7,205 nt of DNA from an uncultured Pseudomonadota bacterium (GTDB lineage: Bacteria; Pseudomonadota; Gammaproteobacteria; Burkholderiales; Rhodocyclaceae). The position numbers and the translations under genes are program-made. The stretch's first letter is position 1. Each line of letters starts with the position of its first letter. The notes beneath the pieces were generated by a model. That model had not been told where the DNA came from. It ran no database searches and saw nothing but the letters and a program-made list of their open reading frames with translations. The stretch spans positions 1 to 7,205 of the forward strand of contig CAJAHZ010000320.1 in assembly GCA_903939665.1 (NCBI GenBank). Reading direction: 5' to 3'. Below are positions 1-6,662 of the stretch, piece after piece.

Positions 1-424
1 AAGAAAAGTTATCGGCCTGATCGAATCGATGCCCGACTGGCTGGGCGTGATCGACGGCGGCGGCAATCGCCCGGAGATGGATAGAAAACTCTACGAAATG
101 TCGAGCCTTGTCTTACTGCCGTTTCGCGATTCGCACGAGGATATCCGCACGGTGCGCGACGACCTCGACACCTTCCCCCGCGCCTTGGGCATCCCCTCCC
201 AATGGCCGACCAATCCGTGGCAACAGGTGGCGGCGGAACGAACGCTCGACGAGTTGATGCAGGACTACCGATCACGCCTGCTCGACCCCGTCTATGCGGT
301 CAGCGCCAGCAAACTGCTGCTTGAATCCGGCGTGCCGCACAGCATGCCGACGATACTCAACAACGTTTGCCGCGGGCTGGCCCGGCAGGTGCTGACGCGA
401 CTGCAATCACCGGCTGGCGGCTGA
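1..424 (+). CDS. C-terminal part of a probable ParA/MinD-like P-loop ATPase (5' end outside window)
   Basis: An open frame enters from the left edge (first full codon at base 2) and runs to a TGA at 422-424, giving about 140 residues of C-terminal protein. The in-frame ATG at 29 is probably internal, because the frame stays open upstream of it. At 41-75 it encodes WLGVIDGGGNRPEMD: a hydrophobic strand ending in Asp and followed by glycines, like the deviant Walker B of ParA/MinD ATPases. A second hydrophobic strand (SLVLLPFRDS) follows, where these ATPases place a beta strand before a variable helical region. The Walker A motif, which would decide the matter, lies outside the window. Such ATPases usually position DNA, plasmids or protein complexes, but no specific role can be given here. 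It converges on the hydrolase gene. That it is coding is fairly secure; the family is a tentative inference. Confidence 0.5.
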   Translation, partial: RKVIGLIESMPDWLGVIDGGGNRPEMDRKLYEMSSLVLLPFRDSHEDIRTVRDDLDTFPRALGIPSQWPTNPWQQVAAERTLDELMQDYRSRLLDPVYAVSASKLLLESGVPHSMPTILNNVCRGLARQVLTRLQSPAGG

Positions 425-448
425 GTCAGCGACAACACTTGGCGCCGG

Positions 449-1351
449 CTACGCAGCAAGCAAGAACTCACGCACGATGGATATCTGCTCGGCTTCCATG
501 AACATCGGTGCGTGGCCGACGTTGGCAATTTCGACCGTCTGCGGTCGCGGCCCGCGCGCCGCCATGGCCAGCAGGGTTTCAGGCTTCAGCAAATCGGAGT
601 CGGCGCCACGCACCGCCAGCGTCGGGCAACGAATGCGATCGTAAATCGGCCACAGGTCGATATCCTGAAAACTGGTCGCCTGCCGGAAGGAATCGCCGAT
701 ACCCGGATCGTAGCGCATCTCCAGCCGCCCGTCGGCGGCATGGCGCAGGCTGAATTCGGTGAGGTGCCGCCACTGCGCATCGCTCAGGGCGCCGAACGGC
801 GCGCTGACCAGACGGATGTATTTCTCGGCGTCTTCGTAGGTATCGAACTTCGGCGCGCGACCGACGTACTCGCCAATGCGCTTGAGCGACTCGCCGGTAA
901 TCACCGGGCCGACGTCGTTCAACACGAGCCGCGCAATCGGTGAATCGTCCTGACTGGCGATCAGCATGCCGATCAGGCCACCCATCGACGTGCCGAACCA
1001 ATGCACCGCCTCGACGTCGAGACGCGCCAGCAGCACCGTCATGTCCGCCACGTATTGGGCCAGACCGTAGCTGCTCGGATCGCGCAGCCACTCGCTGCGC
1101 CCGCGCCCGACGACATCGGGGCAGATGACGCGATAATCGGTTGCCATGGCGCGTGCCAGATCGTCAAAATCGCGGCTGTTGCGCGTCAGGCCATGCACGC
1201 AGACCAGGACGTTGGGATTATCGCGCTCGCCCCACTCCGTATAAGCCATGCGATGCAGGCCACTCGCCGAGACACAACGCACATCGCGCTCGGTGAAGGA
1301 AGCCGCGGCCTCGGTGGCAAACCAGCGGGACAGGGCGGCAAGAATACTCAT
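449..1351 (-). CDS. alpha/beta-fold hydrolase
   Basis: A complete 300-residue protein of the usual length for a single-domain alpha/beta hydrolase. The oxyanion-hole HG motif is at residues 53-54 (CVHGLTRNSRDF). The nucleophile elbow GTSMGG is at 120-125, with Ser122 as nucleophile. The likely acid is Asp253 (or Asp251) in RGADSDLL, and the catalytic His is His280 in VGHAPMF. All triad residues are present, so the enzyme is expected to be active. No signal peptide is evident, so it is probably cytoplasmic. The cap region (about 150-230) is helical and shows no substrate clue; esterase, lactonase or C-C hydrolase are all possible. The start is supported by an AGGAG 9 nt upstream. It lies 93 bp downstream of comEC on the same strand and may share its transcript, with a hairpin in between. 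The family is certain; the substrate is unknown. Confidence 0.9.
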   Translation of the reverse strand: MSILAALSRWFATEAAASFTERDVRCVSASGLHRMAYTEWGERDNPNVLVCVHGLTRNSRDFDDLARAMATDYRVICPDVVGRGRSEWLRDPSSYGLAQYVADMTVLLARLDVEAVHWFGTSMGGLIGMLIASQDDSPIARLVLNDVGPVITGESLKRIGEYVGRAPKFDTYEDAEKYIRLVSAPFGALSDAQWRHLTEFSLRHAADGRLEMRYDPGIGDSFRQATSFQDIDLWPIYDRIRCPTLAVRGADSDLLKPETLLAMAARGPRPQTVEIANVGHAPMFMEAEQISIVREFLLAA

Positions 1352-1360
1352 AACGTTAAT

Positions 1361-1365
1361 CTCCT
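1361..1365 (-). promoter_or_regulatory. Ribosome-binding site of the hydrolase gene
   Basis: The minus strand reads AGGAG, then 9 nt (ATTAACGTT), then the ATG at 1351. This is a strong, well-spaced Shine-Dalgarno site and fixes the start codon. It lies 17 nt downstream of the hairpin at 1383-1414, so the hairpin could in principle influence access to it. Confidence 0.8.
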
Positions 1366-1382
1366 GAAGTCGGCAAAGTCTA

Positions 1383-1414
1383 GCAGAAGCAGCAAGCGGT
1401 ATTGCTGCCTCTGC
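1383..1414 (-). other. 13-bp RNA hairpin between comEC and the hydrolase gene
   Basis: On the plus strand the arms are GCAGAAGCAGCAA (1383-1395) and TTGCTGCCTCTGC (1402-1414) with a 6-nt loop. The one imperfect position (1388/1409) is A opposite C in plus-strand RNA but U opposite G in minus-strand RNA, so the full 13-bp stem forms only in the comEC-to-hydrolase direction. No U-tract follows it in that direction (the next bases are UAGACUUUGCC), so it is not a standard intrinsic terminator. On the plus strand five Ts lie at 1421-1425, six bases past the stem, but no plus-strand gene here needs termination. It could act as a partial terminator, an mRNA 3'-end stabiliser for comEC, or a leader element for the hydrolase. 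Confidence 0.6.
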
Positions 1415-1444
1415 GGTAGGTTTTTATTGCTTGCTATAACGGCA

Positions 1445-3793
1445 TCACTGCCCATGCCAATAGCGTCGATAGTCCTGCCGGTAGGCCGAAAGATCGATCG
1501 CTTCGGCCAGCGTGACGCGCATTGCCCCATCGCGGTCGGTGCGCCACAGCCGGCTCCCGGCATAGCGCTCGACGATATCAGGGCGCGGATGATTGAAGCG
1601 GTTGCGATAGCCCACGGGGAAAATAACCTCACGCGCGCCCACTGCCGCAACAAATTCCGGGGTCGACGAAGTCCGGCTGCCGTGATGCGGCGCCACCAGC
1701 ACATCGCTGCGCAGCAATGCCGGCGTCGCCGCCAGCAGGCGCTTCTCGTCGCGCGCCTCGATATCGGCGGTGAGCAGCACGCTGCCCGAGGCATTCTCGA
1801 TGCGCAACACGCAACTCATGTTGTTCGTCTTCAGCCCCTTGATTTCGTAATCGGCGAGCAGCGGATACAGCATCGTGAAGCGCACCCCGTCCCACACCCA
1901 CGCCTGCCCGGCGGCGCAGCGCTCACCCGCCAGTTCGGGCATCGAGGTCAGCGTTCTGGCGATCGGCAGCGCATCCTGCACGGCGACGACGCCGCCCGAG
2001 TGATCGGCATCGCGATGCGTCACCACCAGGGCATCGAGCCGCGCCACGCCGGTGGCACGCAGATAGGGAACCACGATGCGCTGTCCGGCGTCCGACTCGG
2101 CACTGTAGAGCGGCCCGGTGTCGTAAAGCAGCGCGTGCTGCGCCGTGCGCACGAGCACGGCCAGCCCCTGGCCGACGTCAAGCACCTCGATCCAGGCCTC
2201 GCCGGCTAGCGGGCGTGGCGCCGGCCAGAGGAGCGCCGGTAACAGCAGGCACAGCCCGAGCCAGCGCGCCGGAAAGCCGCGTGGCAGGAGCAGCCAGACA
2301 ACGCCCAGCGCGGCGACCAAGGAAGCCCATGGCGGCGGCGCCGGCTGTTGCCAGACCGGCCACTGCGCCAGCCATTCGAGCACGAACATCATCTGCACCA
2401 CCAGCCAGTGGTCAAAGTGCAGCAAGGGCGGCCACGGCAGGATGGCAAAGAGCAAGGCCAGCGGCGTGATGACGAAACTGACGAAGGGAATCGCCAGCGC
2501 ATTGGCAAGCGGCGAGACGAGCGAAAACTGTTGAAAGAGCAACAGCAAAAGCGGCAGGCTGCCGACCGTCACCGCCCATTGCGTGGCACCCCACTGCGCG
2601 AGCATCGCGCGCCAGCCGCGAGCCTCGCCAACGCGTGAGCTGCCGACAAAAAACAGCAGCCCAACGGCACCGAAAGAGAGCCAGAAACCGGCCGACAGCA
2701 CCGCCCATGGATCAAGCACGAGCACCGCCAGCAAAGCCAGCAGCAACGTGCGACTGGCGCCAAAATTTCGCCCCGACCAGAGGGCCAGCGCCACCACGGT
2801 CAACATGTAGAGCGTGCGCTGCGCAGGCACGGCGAATCCGGCGAGCAGCGCATAGGAAAAAGCCGCCAGCCAGCCGGCGACGACGGCCGCCTTCTGCGCC
2901 GGCAGGCGCAGCATCAGGCGCTCACTGCGCCGCCACAGCCAGCCAGCCAGCGCGGCAAACAGGCCGGCCAGCATCGTCACATGCAGGCCGGAAATACTGA
3001 CGAGGTGGGTAATCCCGGTACGGTTGAAAACCTTCCACTGGGCGGCCGGGATCACTCGCTGATCGCCGACCGTCAGCGCAATCAGCACGCCGAGATAAGG
3101 GGCCTCGGGCAGCAGCGCCGTGAAACGATTGCGGATCGTGTCGCGCAGCCATTCGACCGCATAATCGGGACGCGCCACGAAGCCGTCGAGACGCTGCGCC
3201 TCGCTGCGTGGCCGAATGTAGCCGGTGGCGCGGATGCCGCGCTCGAAAAGCCAGGCTTCGTAGTCGAAACCATGCGCATTGGCGTTGCCGTGCGGGCGCT
3301 TGAGGCGAACCGTGAAACGCCAGCGTTCGCCGGGGCGAACCGCGCCGCCCTCGTGCCATTCATCCTCCTGCCAGCCGTGATACCACGAAAGCATGATCCG
3401 TCTGGGGACGACGGTCGGCGCGGCGTCTTTGGCAGTTTCAACGGATTCAACAGACTCAACGGACTCAACATCAAACTCGAAGCGCTCGCCGCGCCCGAAG
3501 CTTTGCGGCAGCGCTGCGACAACGCCGACCAGATGCACGTCGCGGCCCTCCCAGGCTTGCGGCAACTGCTCCGCCAGACGGCCCTGCGCCAGCCACGCCG
3601 CCCAGACAAAGCCGAGCAAAGCGCTGAAAATCAGGAGCAGCAGACGCGCCGCCCCGTGTTTTCGGCGCGCGAACAGGCCGATGCCGAACAGCGCGAGAAG
3701 GCAGAGAACGGCGGTCAGGTTGGCGCCCGGCAGATCCGCCTGCAACTGGAGAAAGCCGATGCCACAGGCAAAGGCGAGGATGATCGAGCGCAT
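1445..3793 (-). CDS. comEC: DNA internalization-related competence protein ComEC/Rec2
   Basis: The inner-membrane channel that carries single-stranded DNA into the cytoplasm during natural transformation. At 782 residues it has the normal full length for proteobacteria. Order of parts: hydrophobic segments at about 1-70; an OB-fold-like region at about 75-195; the multi-membrane competence domain at about 230-505, with TGITHLVSISGLHV (259-272) and PLANALAIPFVSF (428-440); and a C-terminal metallo-beta-lactamase-like domain at about 533-760. The last domain has DVGQG (539-543), an H-x-D-x-D-H motif at 593-598, Asp677 in LLTADIE and HHGS at 703-706, so the putative nuclease residues look intact. 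An in-frame TGA at 3812-3814 with no other start codon after it makes the ATG at 3793 the most upstream start. No convincing ribosome-binding site precedes it, so translation may be weak or depend on the upstream gene. It carries an unusual 9-bp tandem repeat at residues 109-120. Confidence 0.96.
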   Translation of the reverse strand: MRSIILAFACGIGFLQLQADLPGANLTAVLCLLALFGIGLFARRKHGAARLLLLIFSALLGFVWAAWLAQGRLAEQLPQAWEGRDVHLVGVVAALPQSFGRGERFEFDVESVESVESVETAKDAAPTVVPRRIMLSWYHGWQEDEWHEGGAVRPGERWRFTVRLKRPHGNANAHGFDYEAWLFERGIRATGYIRPRSEAQRLDGFVARPDYAVEWLRDTIRNRFTALLPEAPYLGVLIALTVGDQRVIPAAQWKVFNRTGITHLVSISGLHVTMLAGLFAALAGWLWRRSERLMLRLPAQKAAVVAGWLAAFSYALLAGFAVPAQRTLYMLTVVALALWSGRNFGASRTLLLALLAVLVLDPWAVLSAGFWLSFGAVGLLFFVGSSRVGEARGWRAMLAQWGATQWAVTVGSLPLLLLLFQQFSLVSPLANALAIPFVSFVITPLALLFAILPWPPLLHFDHWLVVQMMFVLEWLAQWPVWQQPAPPPWASLVAALGVVWLLLPRGFPARWLGLCLLLPALLWPAPRPLAGEAWIEVLDVGQGLAVLVRTAQHALLYDTGPLYSAESDAGQRIVVPYLRATGVARLDALVVTHRDADHSGGVVAVQDALPIARTLTSMPELAGERCAAGQAWVWDGVRFTMLYPLLADYEIKGLKTNNMSCVLRIENASGSVLLTADIEARDEKRLLAATPALLRSDVLVAPHHGSRTSSTPEFVAAVGAREVIFPVGYRNRFNHPRPDIVERYAGSRLWRTDRDGAMRVTLAEAIDLSAYRQDYRRYWHGQ
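3434..3469 (-). repeat. 9-bp tandem repeat (4 units) inside comEC
   Basis: Four head-to-tail units read on the minus strand: GTTGAGTCC, GTTGAGTCT, GTTGAATCC and GTTGAAACT. They encode VES-VES-VES-VET at residues 109-120 of ComEC, within the N-terminal OB-fold-like region. The units use GTT for every Val, unlike the GC-rich codons around them. Because the unit is a multiple of three, gain or loss of copies would keep the frame. Confidence 0.9.
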
Positions 3794-3818
3794 GCGCCGA
3801 TCAGCGACTTGTCAGGCC

Positions 3819-3839
3819 CGCCGGCAAGCCGCCCCGGCG
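3819..3839 (-). repeat. GC-rich inverted repeat in the receptor-comEC gap
   Basis: CGCCGG (3819-3824) and CCGGCG (3834-3839) are complementary arms around a 9-nt loop, within the 53-bp gap between the receptor stop and the comEC start. No U-tract follows in the minus direction (the next bases are GGCCTGACAAG), so it is not a typical terminator. In such GC-rich sequence a 6-bp stem could arise by chance. The rest of the gap shows no promoter or ribosome-binding site that I can support. Confidence 0.3.
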
Positions 3840-3846
3840 CATTGAA

Positions 3847-5865
3847 TCAGCCCAGTTTGAAGCGCCGCGCTTCGGCTTCCAGGGTCTCCGACAAACGCTC
3901 CAGTTGCGTTGCCGTTGCGGCATTTTCGGCAACGGCCGCGCTGTTCTCCTCGGCCATCTGGGCGATGCGTTCAACGTTTTTGGCGATCTCGGTGCTGGCT
4001 GCGCTCTGCTCACGCAACGAAGACGAAATTTCGCTAACCGTATCGACCACTTGGCGCGCGCTGTTTTCAATTTCACTGATCGACGTGCCAGCCTGGGTGG
4101 CCAGCGTGACGCCGCTACCGACGCGCTCGACACCGCTGTTCATGCTGGTGACGGCATTCTTGGCACCGCTCTGGATGGCGTCGATCATCCCGGAAATCTC
4201 CTGCGTCGATTTGGTCGTGCGCTCGGCCAGCTTGCGCACCTCGTCAGCCACCACGGCAAAACCGCGCCCCGACTCGCCAGCGCGTGCCGCCTCGATCGCC
4301 GCGTTGAGCGCCAGCAGGTTGGTCTGGTCGGCAATTTCCTTGATCACATTAACGATCGCCGAAATCTTCTCGGATTGCTGCCCGAGATCGTCGATGATAC
4401 CCGCCGACTGATTGACCGCATCCGAAATCAGCTGGATCTCATGCACCACGGTACCGACAATCCGACCGCCTTCAGCGGACAGCTCTCCTGCCCGCCGCGA
4501 CAGGCCATTGGCATCCTGCGCATTCTTGTTGATGTGATCAACGCCGACAGTCATCTGCTCAACGGCCGCCGCCATCGAAGACGCCGCTTCGCTCTGCTGA
4601 TCGGTGCTGAGCTGGATCTGTGCCGACGACTCGGAAAGTCGCCGGGTGGCTTCGTGCACCTGATGTGCGCCGCTCTGCACATTCTGGATCAGGCTGCGAA
4701 AAGCGGTGGTCATCTCGTTGAGGCTGTCGCCAACCAGCTTCAACTCATCGCGCGTGCCAAGGTCGATGCGTAGCGAAAGATCGCCGGTCGCCAGCGTCCG
4801 TGCGTTCCTCGCCAACTCGTTGATACTGTTGATCGACGCGTAATAGACGCCAATCGAGACGTAAACGTAAACCAGCAGCATCAACACCGAGACGCCGACC
4901 GCGATGCGCAGATCGCGCTGCGCCTTGTCGATCCGGCGCTGGATGAGCTGTTCGAGCGACGGCAACAGGGTCTCGAACATCTGCTTGTAGCCCTTGTCGA
5001 TCGCTGAAGTGGTCATCGCGAAGTATTCGGTGGCGGGCATCGTGAATGCGCCGATGAACATATCCTCGACAATCACCTTCGTCACCTGCTGCGTCGCATC
5101 ACCCATATCCTTCGTCGCAGCATCAAGCGCCACTTTCATTCCCGGGTTATAGCGCGACGTCTTTTCCAGATTGACGCGCAGCGTCTTGACCGCCGTATTG
5201 AGTTCGGCCAGCAGCGCGGTCATGTCGACCTGCTGCTGTTGCAGTATCTGCTTCTTGGTCAGGATCCCGGTGCCGCTGGCCCGCAGTCTGCCGAGCCGCT
5301 CCAGCGCAACGGGCAGCTTGATGAAGGCCGTATCGACGAGATACACGGAATCGATGTCCGGATCGTTGGTCAGCATGTATTCATCGGCGACAACGGCCTG
5401 AAATACCAAGGTGTCCTCAATCAGGCGAGAATGCGCCGCCAGACTCTCGGTTGAGGTCCAGCCCAGCCCGTCCTTGCGGATACTCTCCCAGTCGGCCAGT
5501 ATTTTTTTCCAGGCATCGTGCGCCAGAAGCGCCGGCATGAACTTTGGCTCGACCTCCTTGATCGCCGCGACGACATCGGTCTCCTTGGCTGCGCGCTTTT
5601 CCTTCATCGCCTGATTGCCATTGATCAGCGCGGCGGACATCCCGCGATGCTGCTGGAGGTGCTGCACCAGCCGCGCCATCGGCTTGACTGCCTCAATGCC
5701 GGCCAGTTCGCGCTGTGAAGTGCGGATCACCTGGTCGAGACTGTTGTAGAGACCCAGCAGCAGGACCACGATGGCGGCCAGCGCCAGCGCGCCCATCACG
5801 GCATATTTCCTGGAGTAGCCCAGACGGTTCATCAGGGCGATGGCAGGGGCAAATAGTGACTGCAT
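3847..5865 (-). CDS. Methyl-accepting chemotaxis protein with NIT-like periplasmic sensor region
   Basis: A complete 672-residue transmembrane chemoreceptor. TM1 is at about 20-40, a large helical periplasmic region at 41-318, TM2 at about 319-341, HAMP at about 342-397, and the cytoplasmic signalling coiled coil from there to the end. The highly conserved tip that contacts CheA and CheW runs from about 510 (EIADQTNLLALNAAIEAARA) to about 547. The periplasmic part has QHRGMSAALINGN at 72-84, resembling the Q-x-x-RG-x-S motif of nitrate/nitrite-sensing (NIT) type domains; the actual ligand cannot be read from sequence. The Pro usual in the first HAMP helix is Ser347 here. The protein ends RFKLG, without a CheR/CheB-tethering NWETF-type pentapeptide. 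A GGAG 8 nt upstream supports the start. It lies between lolD and comEC and has no chemotaxis genes nearby, so it is an orphan receptor feeding a signalling system encoded elsewhere. Confidence 0.95.
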   Translation of the reverse strand: MQSLFAPAIALMNRLGYSRKYAVMGALALAAIVVLLLGLYNSLDQVIRTSQRELAGIEAVKPMARLVQHLQQHRGMSAALINGNQAMKEKRAAKETDVVAAIKEVEPKFMPALLAHDAWKKILADWESIRKDGLGWTSTESLAAHSRLIEDTLVFQAVVADEYMLTNDPDIDSVYLVDTAFIKLPVALERLGRLRASGTGILTKKQILQQQQVDMTALLAELNTAVKTLRVNLEKTSRYNPGMKVALDAATKDMGDATQQVTKVIVEDMFIGAFTMPATEYFAMTTSAIDKGYKQMFETLLPSLEQLIQRRIDKAQRDLRIAVGVSVLMLLVYVYVSIGVYYASINSINELARNARTLATGDLSLRIDLGTRDELKLVGDSLNEMTTAFRSLIQNVQSGAHQVHEATRRLSESSAQIQLSTDQQSEAASSMAAAVEQMTVGVDHINKNAQDANGLSRRAGELSAEGGRIVGTVVHEIQLISDAVNQSAGIIDDLGQQSEKISAIVNVIKEIADQTNLLALNAAIEAARAGESGRGFAVVADEVRKLAERTTKSTQEISGMIDAIQSGAKNAVTSMNSGVERVGSGVTLATQAGTSISEIENSARQVVDTVSEISSSLREQSAASTEIAKNVERIAQMAEENSAAVAENAATATQLERLSETLEAEARRFKLG

Positions 5866-5873
5866 TGTTTGTT

Positions 5874-5877
5874 CTCC
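5874..5877 (-). promoter_or_regulatory. Ribosome-binding site of the chemoreceptor gene
   Basis: The minus strand reads TGGAG, then AACAAACA, then the ATG at 5865. The GGAG core is 8 nt from the start codon, in an A-rich unstructured context, which supports this start and suggests efficient translation. Confidence 0.75.
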
Positions 5878-5920
5878 AGACGGCCAGGATGCCGGTATTA
5901 GGTTTGTTATGTTTCAGCTC

Positions 5921-5936
5921 TCGCCGTTTACGGCGA
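5921..5936. repeat. Perfect short inverted repeat in the lolD-chemoreceptor gap
   Basis: TCGCCG and CGGCGA flank a 4-nt TTTA loop, giving a perfect 6-bp stem. No T-run follows on either strand, so it is not a clear intrinsic terminator for lolD. It overlaps the -10 half of the possible sigma-28 promoter, so it may simply reflect that sequence, or be a protein-binding site. Confidence 0.4.
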
Positions 5937-5954
5937 CCGCATGGCATTTCTTGA
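5927..5954 (-). promoter_or_regulatory. Possible sigma-28 (FliA) promoter for the chemoreceptor
   Basis: On the minus strand TCAAGAAA (5947-5954) is followed by 12 nt and then GCCGTAAA (5927-5934). This resembles the flagellar sigma factor consensus, TAAA-type -35 and GCCGATAA -10, with a spacer one base longer than the usual 11. The predicted RNA start near 5920 would leave a leader of about 55 nt before the ATG. Chemoreceptor genes are commonly FliA-dependent, which makes the match plausible, but the -35 half is imperfect. No convincing sigma-70 promoter was seen in the same gap. Confidence 0.35.
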
Positions 5955-5969
5955 GCAAGCGCAAAGAAC

Positions 5970-6662
5970 TCACAGGCTACCGTCCAGACGCCCATCACGC
6001 AAGGTCAGCACGCGCCCGGCGCGTGCTGCGAGTTCGAGATCATGGGTCACGATGATGAAACTCGTCTGGCGCGAGCGATTCAGCGCCAGCATCAGTTCGA
6101 AGACCGCTTCGGCGGTTCGGCCGTCGAGATTGCCCGTCGGCTCGTCGGCCAACACGCAGGCCGGCTCGGTGACCAGTGCGCGCGCCATCGCCGCACGCTG
6201 GCGCTCGCCGCCCGACAATTCGGAGGGCGTGTGCTGCAGGCGATGCGCCAGGCCGACATCGGAGAGTACTGCGGCAGCACGTTCTTCCGCCTCAGCCCGC
6301 GGCATGCGGCGGATCAGCAGCGGCATCGCGACGTTTTCGAGCGCCGTAAACTCGGGCAACAGATGATGAAACTGATAGACGAAACCGAGGTGGCGATTGC
6401 GCAGCACGCCACGCTCGGCATCGCTGACGCCGCCCGTTTCGCCAATCTCGCGGCCCATCAGCTGTACCTTGCCGCCGCTCGCCGAATCCAGCCCGCCGAG
6501 CAGATGCAGCAGCGTACTTTTGCCAGACCCGGACGCACCGACAATCGCCACGCGTTCGCCAGCCCGGATTTCCAGATCGACGCCAAGCAATACCGGCACC
6601 TCGGTGTTGCCCTGCCGGTAGATCTTGCTCAACCCCTGACATGACAGAACCACATCACTCAT
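5970..6662 (-). CDS. lolD: Lipoprotein-releasing ABC transporter ATP-binding protein LolD
   Basis: The cytoplasmic ATPase of the LolCDE complex, which extracts outer-membrane lipoproteins from the inner membrane and passes them to the LolA chaperone. The 230-residue length is typical. All ABC motifs are intact: Walker A GASGSGKST (42-50), Q-loop at Gln97, signature LSGGERQR (149-156), Walker B CVLADEP with Glu174 (169-175), D-loop GNLD (177-180) and switch His207 (THD). The stretch GFVYQFHHLLPEFTALEN (93-110) is characteristic of LolD and separates it from MacB-type relatives. Its ATG lies inside the end of lolC with an 8-nt overlap, so the two are surely one operon and probably translationally coupled. 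Confidence 0.97.
   Translation of the reverse strand: MSDVVLSCQGLSKIYRQGNTEVPVLLGVDLEIRAGERVAIVGASGSGKSTLLHLLGGLDSASGGKVQLMGREIGETGGVSDAERGVLRNRHLGFVYQFHHLLPEFTALENVAMPLLIRRMPRAEAEERAAAVLSDVGLAHRLQHTPSELSGGERQRAAMARALVTEPACVLADEPTGNLDGRTAEAVFELMLALNRSRQTSFIIVTHDLELAARAGRVLTLRDGRLDGSL

Noticed and set aside
410..450. Possible bidirectional terminator between the convergent genes
   Set aside because: There are short complementary pieces (CCGGC at 410-414 with GCCGG at 444-448; GCTGAGTCAGC at 420-430) but no stable close stem and no T-run on either strand.
1001..2209. 402-codon plus-strand open frame
   Set aside because: It lies wholly antisense to the hydrolase and comEC, both certain genes. 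Its product is rich in His, Arg, Gln and Ala with no recognisable domain, as expected of a shadow frame in GC-rich DNA.
3819..3839. Terminator after the chemoreceptor gene
   Set aside because: The 6-bp stem is not followed by a U-tract in the reading direction, so I list it only as an inverted repeat.
2981..4411. 476-codon plus-strand open frame
   Set aside because: It is antisense to comEC and the chemoreceptor, spans their intergenic gap, and has low-complexity composition without motifs. Both genes opposite are complete with intact conserved motifs.
3904..4773. 289-codon plus-strand open frame
   Set aside because: It is antisense to the signalling domain of the chemoreceptor; conserved codons on the minus strand explain the open frame.
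5866..5969. Sigma-70 promoter for the chemoreceptor
   Set aside because: A TAATAC hexamer is present on the minus strand near 5896-5901, but no acceptable -35 hexamer lies 16-18 nt upstream.
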